From an uncultured Lachnospiraceae bacterium (GTDB taxonomy: Bacteria > Bacillota > Clostridia > Lachnospirales > Lachnospiraceae): DNA of 50,297 nucleotides. This document shows, piece after piece, positions 32,498 to 40,969 of the stretch. How positions within the stretch are numbered: position 1 is the stretch's first letter; each line of letters starts with the position of its first letter. The DNA is taken from positions 1 to 50,297 of the forward strand of contig CAUEYX010000023.1 of the NCBI GenBank assembly GCA_959022495.1, written 5' to 3'. The notes below the pieces were generated by a model that was not told the origin of the DNA, did no database searches, and worked only from the letters and a program-made list of their open reading frames with translations. Both the position numbers and the translations under genes were made by a program.

Positions 32498-33895
32498 ATG
32501 AATGAGGGACAGACGCTGCACGGCAGCCCGTACGTAGAACAGATTGAGAAATTCGCGCATTCACTGCGGCAGATCTCCCGCACGTTCATGGGGCTGGAGG
32601 AGAAGCGCCAGGCATTTTCATCTGAGGAGATAGAGAAAATATTTTCAAGAGTGCGGGAAAAGGTATGCGCAAAATGCGAAAAATGCAGCTGGTGCTGGGG
32701 AGAAAATTTCGTCCATACTTACCAGATGGGGTATGATGTGCTCTCCGCGGTGGACAAGTATGGGAATGAGCTGAATACAGAGACAAAGCGGAAGCTGATG
32801 CAGAGATGTATCATGGCGCCCAGGTTCCTGCGGGAGATGCTGGAGGGATTTCACGGAGCGCGGCAGAATATTATCTGGGTGAACCGCATGGCAAGGGGGC
32901 GCGAGAGCTGTGCCATTCAGCTCGACACGTTCGCGGACATGATGCAGCACACGGCAAAAGAGCTGGAGGACAGTATTTTTACGGATGAGCGCCTGGAGAA
33001 GAAGATTGCCGCCGCCCTGAAGAAAAAAGGCATCCGTGTACTGTACACGCATTTCTTTATGAACGGGGACGGCAAGTATGAGATCCATGTGACTGCACGG
33101 TGTATGACGAAACAGAAAACGACCGTCAAAGAGGTGGTCCGCGCTGTGTCAGACGCGGCCGGCAGACGGTTTGTGCTGCCGGGGGACAGCGCGCAGATGC
33201 TGGGGACCAGATATATGACCATCGTGTGCAGGGAGGGCGCGGCTTTCTACACGATGCAGGGAACGGCCCGCATCGGGAAAGGATGCGCGAATATTTCGGG
33301 GGATAATTTCTCCATGATGGACATGCCCGGCGGCAGGCGGGGGGTGGTGCTCTCTGACGGGATGGGGTCCGGTGAGGAAGCCTGCAGGGAGAGCACACTG
33401 GTTATTGAACTTCTGGAAGAACTGCTGGCGGCTGGATTCCCGGAGAAGACCGCGATTCAGATGATTAATACAACCTTGGTTATGGGACGGGAGGAGATTC
33501 ATTATTCTACTGTGGACATGACCGTATTTGACCTGTATACCGGCGAATGCGAGATTATAAAGGCGGGAGCATCCTCTACTTTTATTAAGAAAAAGGACAG
33601 CGTGGAGCATCTGAGCTCCACCAGCCTGCCAATCGGCGTGACGAACCATATTGAGATTGACTCTGTGAAAAGGAAGCTGGAGGACGGGGATTTTGTGATT
33701 ATGGTAACGGACGGCGTGCTGGACGCACTGCCTGTGGGAGAGCAGGATATCCTTCTGGAGACAATTATCCAGGGGAGCGCAATATTCAACCCACGGGAGA
33801 TGGCACACCATATATTGGAGCAGGTACTGGCATGGACCGGGAAAGAACCGGCGGATGACATGACGGTGCTGGCGGTGGGGTTCTGGGAATCCTAG
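32498..33895 (+). CDS. spoIIE: SpoIIE-family PP2C phosphatase lacking the membrane domain
   Basis: A 465-residue protein at the canonical spoIIE position (after divIC, before tilS). The C-terminal PPM/PP2C domain is intact: LSDGMGSG with metal ligand Asp287, DMTVFDLYTGECEIIKAGAS, VTDGVLDAL and ADDMTVLAVGF. SpoIIE dephosphorylates SpoIIAA to activate sigma F in the forespore. Bacillus SpoIIE has about 827 residues with ten N-terminal membrane spans; none is found here, upstream DNA encodes only divIC and a terminator, and the protein begins with a soluble region that includes a CAKCEKCSWCW cysteine cluster. ATG 32498 follows AAGGAGA by 7 nt; a frame from 32384 would overlap the terminator. Confidence 0.85.
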   Translation: MNEGQTLHGSPYVEQIEKFAHSLRQISRTFMGLEEKRQAFSSEEIEKIFSRVREKVCAKCEKCSWCWGENFVHTYQMGYDVLSAVDKYGNELNTETKRKLMQRCIMAPRFLREMLEGFHGARQNIIWVNRMARGRESCAIQLDTFADMMQHTAKELEDSIFTDERLEKKIAAALKKKGIRVLYTHFFMNGDGKYEIHVTARCMTKQKTTVKEVVRAVSDAAGRRFVLPGDSAQMLGTRYMTIVCREGAAFYTMQGTARIGKGCANISGDNFSMMDMPGGRRGVVLSDGMGSGEEACRESTLVIELLEELLAAGFPEKTAIQMINTTLVMGREEIHYSTVDMTVFDLYTGECEIIKAGASSTFIKKKDSVEHLSSTSLPIGVTNHIEIDSVKRKLEDGDFVIMVTDGVLDALPVGEQDILLETIIQGSAIFNPREMAHHILEQVLAWTGKEPADDMTVLAVGFWES

Positions 33896-33913
33896 CGGAC
33901 AGACAGTGAAGTC

Positions 33914-33942
33914 TTTACTTTTGGGAGTGAATTGGGTATAGT
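33914..33942 (+). promoter_or_regulatory. Promoter directly abutting the tilS start codon
   Basis: -35 TTTACT (33914-33919), a 17-bp spacer and -10 TATAGT (33937-33942). The expected start point, 6-7 nt beyond the -10, falls at about 33949, the first base of the tilS ATG. Confidence 0.6.
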
Positions 33943-33948
33943 TTACAT

Positions 33949-35460
33949 ATGATGGGAAATGAAGAGCGAGTTGTGGAAAAATTTATCAGGGAACACGGCA
34001 TGATCGAGAAGGGTGACGTGGTGATCGCGGGTGTATCGGGCGGAGCGGACTCGGTATGCCTGCTTTTTGTACTCTGCGCCCTGCGGGAAAAACTGGGATT
34101 CCAAGTGAAGGCGTGTCATGTAAACCACGGGCTGCGAGGCGCGGATGCGGACGCGGATGAAGCGTATGTAAGGAGACTGTGCCTGGACTTGGGGGTTCCC
34201 TGCCGCTTTTTTTCTGTAAATGTGGAATTAACAGCCAAAAAACGGAAACAATCTGCTGAGGAGGCGGGACGCGCGCTGCGCAGGGAGGCTTTTGAGGCCA
34301 TGTGCCGTGAGGATGGGGGCACAAAGATCGCGACAGCGCACCACAAGGACGATAATGCGGAGACTTTGCTCTTCAATATGGCACGGGGCACCGGTCTGAA
34401 AGGACTGGGAGGCATCCGTCCGGCAGCAGGGAAGTGGGTCCGTCCGCTTCTTGCGCTCACCCGGGAGCAGACAGAACAGTATTTAAAGGACAGAGGGATT
34501 CCCTGGTGTGAGGATAGGACCAATGACGGCGACGACTATACGCGGAACCGTATCCGGCATCATATTCTGCCTGCTTTGAAAGAGCAGATCAATCCGGCCG
34601 CCGCGCGGCATCTGGATGAACTGTCCCGCCAGGCGCGGGAGGTGTGGGATTACCTGGAACAGGGCGTAGATCGGGCCTGGGAGAACTGTGTGACCTTGGG
34701 GTATGCTGAAGGGAGACATGAAAGGAAAAAGAAAACGGATGCCGCTGCACCCGGACCGGTCAGGGGGCGTATGCTCGAGATCAGTGCCTGTCAGTTTGAA
34801 AAGGAGATGCCCGCTGTACAAAACCAGCTTCTGCGGAGGTGCCTGGCATATGTCAGAGGCGCTGAGAAGGACATTGGGACTGTGCATACAGCCGCTGTGG
34901 CAGAACTATTCGGGAAGCAGGCCGGCAGGCGCATTGACCTCCCGGGGAAGGTGCGCGCGGAGCGCACTTACACTGGGGTGCAGGTAAGGAAAGAGGAGCC
35001 AGAAAAGAACGCGGCTGCCGGGATTATGCTGGCCATTCCGGGGAAGGTGAAGATCCCCGGAAGTCGACGGTATATTGAATGCCGGGTTATGGAGCGCACG
35101 GACCGCTGTGCGGCGGAGGAGATTCCGCAAAAAAGTTACACGAAATGGCTTGATTATGATATAATAAAATACAGTCTTTCCGCGAGGACGCGGCAGGCTG
35201 GCGACTATTTGACCATTGATGAGCAGGGGAGCCGGCAGAAGCTGAAGGCCCTTTTCATCAATGAAAAGATCCCGCGGGAAGAAAGGGAGCATATGGTTCT
35301 CATCGCGGACGGAGCTCACATTGTATGGATACCCGGGTACAGAATGAGCCGGGCATACTATGTCAGCGGCAGGACAAAGAGGATTCTTGAGATAAAGATA
35401 ACGGAGGAAGAAGAAAATGGCAGAGACGATCCGGGTCATGATCCCCGAGGAAAAAGTTGA
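33949..35460 (+). CDS. tilS: tRNA(Ile)-lysidine synthase
   Basis: Converts C34 of the CAU-anticodon tRNA-Ile to lysidine, essential for AUA decoding. 503 residues. The PP-loop ATP pyrophosphatase motif SGGADSV (30-36) is followed by HVNHGLRGADADADEAYV, ATAHHKDDNAETLLFNMARGTGLKGLGGI and the NRIRHHILPAL helix. The C-terminal third holds the TilS-C region ending in IVWIPGYRMS. No Shine-Dalgarno lies before ATG 33949 or ATG 33952, and a promoter abuts it, so a leaderless mRNA is possible. The last 44 nt overlap hpt. Confidence 0.95.
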   Translation: MMGNEERVVEKFIREHGMIEKGDVVIAGVSGGADSVCLLFVLCALREKLGFQVKACHVNHGLRGADADADEAYVRRLCLDLGVPCRFFSVNVELTAKKRKQSAEEAGRALRREAFEAMCREDGGTKIATAHHKDDNAETLLFNMARGTGLKGLGGIRPAAGKWVRPLLALTREQTEQYLKDRGIPWCEDRTNDGDDYTRNRIRHHILPALKEQINPAAARHLDELSRQAREVWDYLEQGVDRAWENCVTLGYAEGRHERKKKTDAAAPGPVRGRMLEISACQFEKEMPAVQNQLLRRCLAYVRGAEKDIGTVHTAAVAELFGKQAGRRIDLPGKVRAERTYTGVQVRKEEPEKNAAAGIMLAIPGKVKIPGSRRYIECRVMERTDRCAAEEIPQKSYTKWLDYDIIKYSLSARTRQAGDYLTIDEQGSRQKLKALFINEKIPREEREHMVLIADGAHIVWIPGYRMSRAYYVSGRTKRILEIKITEEEENGRDDPGHDPRGKS

Positions 35461-35944
35461 TGAAAGGATCAGGGAGCTGGGAGAAAAGATCAGCGCTGAT
35501 TATGCTGGAAAGCAGGTACATCTGATCTGTGTTTTAAAGGGCGGCGTGTTCTTTATGTGTGAGCTGGCAAAGCGGATTACAGTGCCGGTGTCCATGGACT
35601 TTATGTGTGTGGGGAGCTACGGAGACGGGACAGCGTCCAGCGGTGTTGTGCGCATCGCGAAGGATTTGGATGAATCCATTGAAAAGAAAGAAGTACTGAT
35701 TGTTGAAGATATCATTGATTCCGGGAATACACTTTACTATCTTATGGATGTCCTTAAGAAGAGGAATCCAGCCAGCATGCAGCTGTGCACGCTCCTGGAC
35801 AAACCGGAGCGCAGGGTGAAAGACGTCAAGGTGGATTACTGCGGATTTGAGATCCCGGACGAATTCGTTGTGGGATACGGGCTGGATTACGCCCAGAAAT
35901 ATAGAAACCTTCCTTACATCGGAGTGGTGGAAGGACTGGAATAG
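35417..35944 (+). CDS. hpt: Hypoxanthine phosphoribosyltransferase
   Basis: Salvages hypoxanthine and guanine to IMP and GMP. 175 residues. The PRPP-binding motif is VLIVEDIIDSGNTL, with VCVLKGGVFFMCEL near the N terminus and DEFVVGYGLDYAQKYRNLPYIGVV at the end. ATG 35417 follows GAGGAAGAAG and lies 44 nt inside tilS, the usual tilS-hpt-ftsH coupling. Purine bases freed by the nucleoside phosphorylase of the first operon could feed this enzyme. Confidence 0.96.
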   Translation: MAETIRVMIPEEKVDERIRELGEKISADYAGKQVHLICVLKGGVFFMCELAKRITVPVSMDFMCVGSYGDGTASSGVVRIAKDLDESIEKKEVLIVEDIIDSGNTLYYLMDVLKKRNPASMQLCTLLDKPERRVKDVKVDYCGFEIPDEFVVGYGLDYAQKYRNLPYIGVVEGLE

Positions 35945-35959
35945 GAAGGAGCATAAGTT

Positions 35960-37804
35960 TTGGATAATAACGGAAAATACAGAAGCATCAATGTATCCAC
36001 GGTTCTGATGTTTGTCGTGATTGTAGTGGCGGCGCTCTGGATGGCAGGCAGGATGCAGATGCACCGGCAGCAGATGACATACCCTGATTTTGTCACCCAG
36101 GTGGAAGATGAGAATGTAACAGATGTATATATCGACCTGAACAGCGCCGTGCCGACAGGTACGGTATCTTTCATGCTGAAAGATGAGGATGGGGCAAGGA
36201 CGGTCAATGTGTCTGACGTGGAACAGGTGAAAGATCTTCTGGATAAGTATGATGTGAAATACGACATGTCCGCCGTTCCCGAACAGTCTGTATTTACAAC
36301 CGTCTTTCTCCCGCTGCTGGTGACGCTGGCCGGAGTCTTTCTTCTCTTCTATCTGATGAACCGTCAGAACGGAGGAACGAACGCGAAGGCCATGAATTTT
36401 GGGAAAAGCCGCGCGAGAATGACAGGACAGGATGAGATTAAAGTGACATTCGCGGATGTGGCAGGTCTGAAAGAAGAAAAGGAGGAGCTGGAGGAGATTG
36501 TGGATTTCCTGAAAGCTCCGAAGAAGTATGTACAGCTTGGCGCCAGGATTCCGAAAGGGGTCCTGCTGGAGGGACCTCCGGGCACCGGAAAAACGCTGCT
36601 GGCGAAAGCGGTAGCAGGGGAAGCGGGAGTGCCGTTTTTCAGCATCTCCGGATCTGATTTTGTGGAGATGTTTGTAGGTGTAGGCGCGTCCCGGGTGCGC
36701 GACCTCTTTCAGGACGCGAAGAAGAACGCCCCGTGTATTGTTTTTATCGATGAGATTGACGCGGTGGCAAGGCGCCGGGGCAGTGGGCTCGGCGGCGGGC
36801 ATGACGAGCGGGAGCAGACGCTGAACCAGCTGCTTGTTGAGATGGATGGCTTCGGTGTAAACGAAGGAATTATCGTTATGGCGGCGACGAACCGCAAAGA
36901 TATTCTGGACCCCGCAATTCTGCGTCCGGGCCGGTTTGACCGCAATGTGATCGTGGGACGGCCGGATGTGGGCGGCAGAGAGGAGATCCTGAGGGTACAC
37001 GCAAAGAACAAACCCCTCGGAGACGACGTGGACCTGCGCCAGATCGCGCAGACGACAGCCGGGTTCACCGGGGCGGACCTGGAGAACTTGTTGAATGAGG
37101 CCGCGATTCTTGCGGCCAAGGATAACCGCGTGTTTATCCAGCAGCAGGATATCCGCCATGCATTTGTAAAAGTGGGCATCGGACCGGAGAAGAAGAGCCG
37201 CATTGTCTCAGAGAAAGAGAGGCGGATCACAGCGTACCATGAGGCAGGACACGCGATCCTGTTCCATACGCTTCCCGATGTGGGGCCTGTTTACAGTGTA
37301 TCCATCATCCCGACAGGAGGAGCCGGCGGATATACGATGCCGCTGCCGGAGAAGGATGACATGTTTAATACAAAAGGCCATATGCTCCAGGAGATTACAG
37401 TGGCTCTGGGCGGCCGCGTAGCGGAAGAAGAGATTTTCGACGATATTACGACAGGTGCTTCACAGGATATTAAGCAGGCGACAGCGATCGCCAAGTCGAT
37501 GATTACCAAGTTCGGCATGTCCGAGCGCCTGGGGCTGATTAATTATGACAATGACAGTGATGAGGTGTTTATCGGCAGAGATTTCGGGCACACATCAAGA
37601 GGATACGGAGAGAAGGTTGCCGGAACAATAGATGAAGAAGTAAAACGGATCATCGATGAGTGTTATACAAGAGCGCGCAGGATTATCCAGGAGCACCACA
37701 GTGTGCTGGAGAAATGCGCCAAACTCCTTTTAGAGAAAGAGAAGATAACGAGGAGTGAGTTTGAAGCATTATTTGATGAGAACAGCGAGACAGAGGAGGC
37801 TTAG
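35960..37804 (+). CDS. ftsH: ATP-dependent zinc metalloprotease FtsH
   Basis: A membrane-bound AAA+ protease of 614 residues that removes damaged membrane proteins and regulators. Two N-terminal spans (about 13-31 and 112-132) flank an extracytoplasmic domain. Walker A is GPPGTGKT (205-212), Walker B CIVFIDEIDA, the second region of homology ATNRKDILDPAILRPGRFDR, and the zinc site H427-E-A-G-H431 with a distal Asp in GASQDIKQAT. TTG 35960 is the start, 8 nt after GGAAGGAG. The GH13 gene begins 3 nt after its stop. Confidence 0.97.
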   Translation: MDNNGKYRSINVSTVLMFVVIVVAALWMAGRMQMHRQQMTYPDFVTQVEDENVTDVYIDLNSAVPTGTVSFMLKDEDGARTVNVSDVEQVKDLLDKYDVKYDMSAVPEQSVFTTVFLPLLVTLAGVFLLFYLMNRQNGGTNAKAMNFGKSRARMTGQDEIKVTFADVAGLKEEKEELEEIVDFLKAPKKYVQLGARIPKGVLLEGPPGTGKTLLAKAVAGEAGVPFFSISGSDFVEMFVGVGASRVRDLFQDAKKNAPCIVFIDEIDAVARRRGSGLGGGHDEREQTLNQLLVEMDGFGVNEGIIVMAATNRKDILDPAILRPGRFDRNVIVGRPDVGGREEILRVHAKNKPLGDDVDLRQIAQTTAGFTGADLENLLNEAAILAAKDNRVFIQQQDIRHAFVKVGIGPEKKSRIVSEKERRITAYHEAGHAILFHTLPDVGPVYSVSIIPTGGAGGYTMPLPEKDDMFNTKGHMLQEITVALGGRVAEEEIFDDITTGASQDIKQATAIAKSMITKFGMSERLGLINYDNDSDEVFIGRDFGHTSRGYGEKVAGTIDEEVKRIIDECYTRARRIIQEHHSVLEKCAKLLLEKEKITRSEFEALFDENSETEEA

Positions 37805-37807
37805 ACT

Positions 37808-39859
37808 ATGAACAGAGACGCGCTGTTCTGCGACGGCACGCAGGATTATGTGTTCCCTGCGGAACCGGGAGTGAATGAGAAAGTATTTCTGCGTTTCCGG
37901 ACGGCACATAATGATGTGGAAGAGGTGAATCTTCTTGCGGGAGAGTCCAGCCATGCCATGTGGAAAATGCGTTCCGGGAATGATTTTGATTTTTATGAGA
38001 TTGAATGGAAGCTTGGAAACGAGCCGTTCCGCTATTCTTTTGAGATAAAAAAGGGGGAGCAGATCTGGTATTATAACCGATATGGGGTGTCGGACCACAG
38101 GGAAGACTACTATGCTTTTACAATCGTCCCCGGTTTTTCTACGCCGGAGTGGGCAAAAGGGGCGGTCATGTACCAGATCTTTGTGGACCGTTTCTGCAAC
38201 GGCGATCCTTCCAATGATGTGGAGGACCGCGAGTATATTTATATCGGCGAGCCGAGCTCCAAGATCCGGGACTGGAACCAGATGCCGGCCGCGAGGGATA
38301 TCCACAATTTCTATGGAGGTGATCTCCAGGGAGTTATGGACAAATTGGATTATCTTCAGGAACTGGGCGTGGAAGTGATCTATTTTAACCCGCTGTTTGT
38401 GTCCCCGTCTAACCATAAATATGATATTCAGGACTATGACTATATAGATCCCCATTATGGAAAGATCGTGGCTGACGGTGGAGAGCCGCTCCCGGAAGGG
38501 GCGCGTGATAATATTCATGCCACAAAGTACCAGAAACGTACAGGAGATATCCGCAATCTTGAGGCGAGCAACGAGCTGTTCGCCCGGCTGGTGGAGGAGA
38601 TGCACAAGAGAGGGATGCGCGTGATTCTGGACGGTGTATTCAACCACTGCGGTTCCTTTAATAAATGGATGGACAGAGAGCGGATCTATGAGCCTCAGCC
38701 CCAGTATCCGAAGGGGGCATATGTGAGTGCCGACAGCCCGTACAGAGACTTTTTCCATTTTTCAGATAATCGGGATGAAGTGTGGCCGTACAATGGAAGC
38801 TATGACGGATGGTGGGGACATGATACGCTTCCCAAGCTTTCGTATGAAGATTCTCCGGAACTTGAGCAATATATAATGGATATTGGAAAGAAATGGGTTT
38901 CTCCTCCGTATAATGTGGACGGCTGGCGCCTTGATGTGGCAGCGGATCTGGGGTGCAGCAATGAATATAATCACATGTTCTGGAAACGGTTCCGGACAGA
39001 GGTAAAAAAGGCGAACCCGGACGCGCTCATACTGGCAGAGCATTATGGTGATCCCGTAGAGTGGCTGCAGGGAGATGAGTGGGACAGCGTCATGAATTAT
39101 GACGCGTTTATGGAACCTTTGACATGGTTCCTTACGGGGATGGAAAAGCACAGCGATGAGCGCAGAACAGACCTGTGGGGCAATCCGGACAGTTTCGTGG
39201 GGGCGATGCGCCATTTTATGGCCAGCATGCTCACACCATCGCTCCAGGTGGCAATGAATGAACTGTCAAACCATGATCATTCACGGTTCCTCACACGCAC
39301 GAATCACATTGTGGGACGGGTGGAGCATGTAGGCTCCAAGGCTGCTGAAGAAGGTGTGAACCATGCGGTTATGAGAGAGGCTGTAGTGGTCCAGATGACA
39401 TGGGTTGGAGCCCCCACGATCTATTATGGAGATGAAGTGGGACTGTGCGGATTTACAGATCCCGACAACAGGCGGACATTCCCGTGGGGGAAGGAAGACA
39501 AAGACCTGCTGGAATTTCATAGAGAGATGATCCGCATCCATAAGGAAGAAAAACCGCTTCGGAAAGGCTCCATCAAGCTTCTTTCCGCAGACCAGAATAT
39601 CCTGGCATACGCAAGGTTCCAGGGAGATGAGCAGATCATCGTGATATTGAATAACAGTAAGGAATTAAAAGAGGTAACCATTCCCGTCTGGCTGTCGGGG
39701 GTGCCCAAAGAAGGCCGGATGAAGCGGCTGATCTATACATATGAGAACGGTTATACGACCGCGTATGATGAGTACATCGTAGAAAATGGCGAAATTGTCA
39801 TCAACATGGGAAGACATTCCGCGGCAGTACTTAAGCCGCTGGGCAGGACAATGATTTAG
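37808..39859 (+). CDS. GH13 alpha-amylase-family glycoside hydrolase (neopullulanase/cyclomaltodextrinase type)
   Basis: A cytoplasmic 683-residue enzyme without a signal peptide. The N-terminal 110 residues resemble the CBM34-like domain of maltogenic amylases. The barrel has region I-like DGVFNHCG, nucleophile D376 in GWRLDVAADLG, acid/base E411 in ILAEHYG and transition-state stabiliser D490 in SNHDHSRF, followed by a C-terminal beta domain. It probably degrades internalised maltodextrins or cyclodextrins. It begins 3 nt after ftsH, so it is likely cotranscribed; ftsH is not usually linked to a glycosidase. It ends one base before a large inverted repeat. Confidence 0.92.
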   Translation: MNRDALFCDGTQDYVFPAEPGVNEKVFLRFRTAHNDVEEVNLLAGESSHAMWKMRSGNDFDFYEIEWKLGNEPFRYSFEIKKGEQIWYYNRYGVSDHREDYYAFTIVPGFSTPEWAKGAVMYQIFVDRFCNGDPSNDVEDREYIYIGEPSSKIRDWNQMPAARDIHNFYGGDLQGVMDKLDYLQELGVEVIYFNPLFVSPSNHKYDIQDYDYIDPHYGKIVADGGEPLPEGARDNIHATKYQKRTGDIRNLEASNELFARLVEEMHKRGMRVILDGVFNHCGSFNKWMDRERIYEPQPQYPKGAYVSADSPYRDFFHFSDNRDEVWPYNGSYDGWWGHDTLPKLSYEDSPELEQYIMDIGKKWVSPPYNVDGWRLDVAADLGCSNEYNHMFWKRFRTEVKKANPDALILAEHYGDPVEWLQGDEWDSVMNYDAFMEPLTWFLTGMEKHSDERRTDLWGNPDSFVGAMRHFMASMLTPSLQVAMNELSNHDHSRFLTRTNHIVGRVEHVGSKAAEEGVNHAVMREAVVVQMTWVGAPTIYYGDEVGLCGFTDPDNRRTFPWGKEDKDLLEFHREMIRIHKEEKPLRKGSIKLLSADQNILAYARFQGDEQIIVILNNSKELKEVTIPVWLSGVPKEGRMKRLIYTYENGYTTAYDEYIVENGEIVINMGRHSAAVLKPLGRTMI

Positions 39860-39920
39860 AATATTCTGAAAACGGCGGTGAAAGGGGTCAGGCCCCTTCC
39901 GCCGCCGTTTTCAGAATATT
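39860..39920. repeat. 61-bp near-perfect inverted repeat centred on GGGGTCAGGCCCC
   Basis: The outer 19-bp arms (39860-39878 and 39902-39920) are perfectly complementary and start AATATTCTGAAAACGG. An inner GGGG/CCCC stem encloses TCAGG. TTTTG follows on the plus strand, so the stem can also serve as the terminator for the GH13 gene. A related sequence occurs at 50200-50242, which suggests a dispersed palindromic element and not a simple terminator. Confidence 0.9.
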
Positions 39921-39976
39921 TTGTTTTTGGCAGTCAATTTATGCAGAAATGCAGGATTGGTGATAGGAGAAGGAAT

Positions 39977-40969
39977 ATGACGAAAAGGATTGCGTTAATA
40001 AATGATCTGTCTGGTTTTGGGCGCTGCTCTCTTACGGCTGCTATTTCTGTAATCGCGTCAATGGGAGTACAGCCATGCCCTATGCCGACAGCAGTCCTGA
40101 GCGCGCAGACAGGATATCCGAGTTATTTTTATGATGATTATACGGACCGGATGGGGGAGATCCAGAAGGAATGGGAGAAGATGGGGGCGTGCTTTGACGG
40201 AATCTATATGGGATTTATGTCAGGCTGCCGGCAGATAGAAAAGGCATTTCAATTTTTGGATGCATTCCATAAAAAAGGAGAGAATTTCCTGCTGGTTGAT
40301 CCGATTATGGGAGATAATGGCGTGCGTTTTGAGATCTTTTCCGCGAGATTCCAGGAGGAGATGAAACTGCTTGTAAAAAGAGCGGATATTATTACACCGA
40401 ACTTGACTGAGCTGTGTCTTCTTGCCGGAGCGGATAAGCGGTTTATGCAGGAACTTGCCGGCGCAGGACGGTCTGAGCGGGCGGGATATCCTGGCAATAT
40501 TCCGGAACGCGCGGAAGTGACGAAAGCGGCAGAACAGATGGCAAGAGAGGTGATGAGGGAAGGACCGTCGGAGGTTGTTGTCACCGGCATACGCTGCCGC
40601 GTGGAAAAAGAAGGGCCGGAGCTGATGGGCAATCTTGCGGTTACAGAAGATTCGGCGGTGTTTTCCGCTTATCCTTTTATCGGTGAGAGTTATTCTGGAA
40701 CAGGGGATTTATTTGCTTCTGTGATTGCCGGCGGAAAGGCGAGAGGGGATGCGCTGGAGGACAGCATGAAGCTGGCAGGCATGATGATCAGCAGGGCGGT
40801 TGGTGATGCGGTGCGGGAAGGCGTGCCAAGAAATGAGGGGGCAGAATATGAGAAGTACCTTGCAATGCTGGCGAAATCTGGATTTGTGGGGGAGACTCAT
40901 GGAGGCAGCGGCAAATCGGACGAAAACTTCGGAGAAGATTTTCGAGGACGTATTCTGCGCGGGGTGTAG
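39977..40969 (+). CDS. Pyridoxal/pyridoxamine kinase (PdxY-like, ribokinase fold)
   Basis: Phosphorylates B6 vitamers. 330 residues from ATG 39977 (AGGAGAAGGA upstream). It has RIALINDLSGFGRCSLTAAISVIASMG, the PdxY-type start, then PTAVLSAQTGY, DPIMGDNG, ITPNLTE and the anion-hole/catalytic region YSGTGDLFASVIAGG, in which Asp is the expected base. The family is usually about 280-290 residues. An insertion of about 20 residues (AGAGRSERAGYPG) and a hydrophilic C-terminal tail of about 30 residues account for the excess. The tail starts where the left 17-bp inverted repeat begins (40875), so it may be acquired sequence. Confidence 0.87.
   Translation: MTKRIALINDLSGFGRCSLTAAISVIASMGVQPCPMPTAVLSAQTGYPSYFYDDYTDRMGEIQKEWEKMGACFDGIYMGFMSGCRQIEKAFQFLDAFHKKGENFLLVDPIMGDNGVRFEIFSARFQEEMKLLVKRADIITPNLTELCLLAGADKRFMQELAGAGRSERAGYPGNIPERAEVTKAAEQMAREVMREGPSEVVVTGIRCRVEKEGPELMGNLAVTEDSAVFSAYPFIGESYSGTGDLFASVIAGGKARGDALEDSMKLAGMMISRAVGDAVREGVPRNEGAEYEKYLAMLAKSGFVGETHGGSGKSDENFGEDFRGRILRGV

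Noticed and set aside
35534..37159. Long open frame (541 codons) on the minus strand opposite hpt and ftsH
   Set aside because: The plus strand encodes clear Hpt and FtsH over the same bases. The antisense product has a His/Arg/Leu-rich, low-complexity look and no family resemblance.
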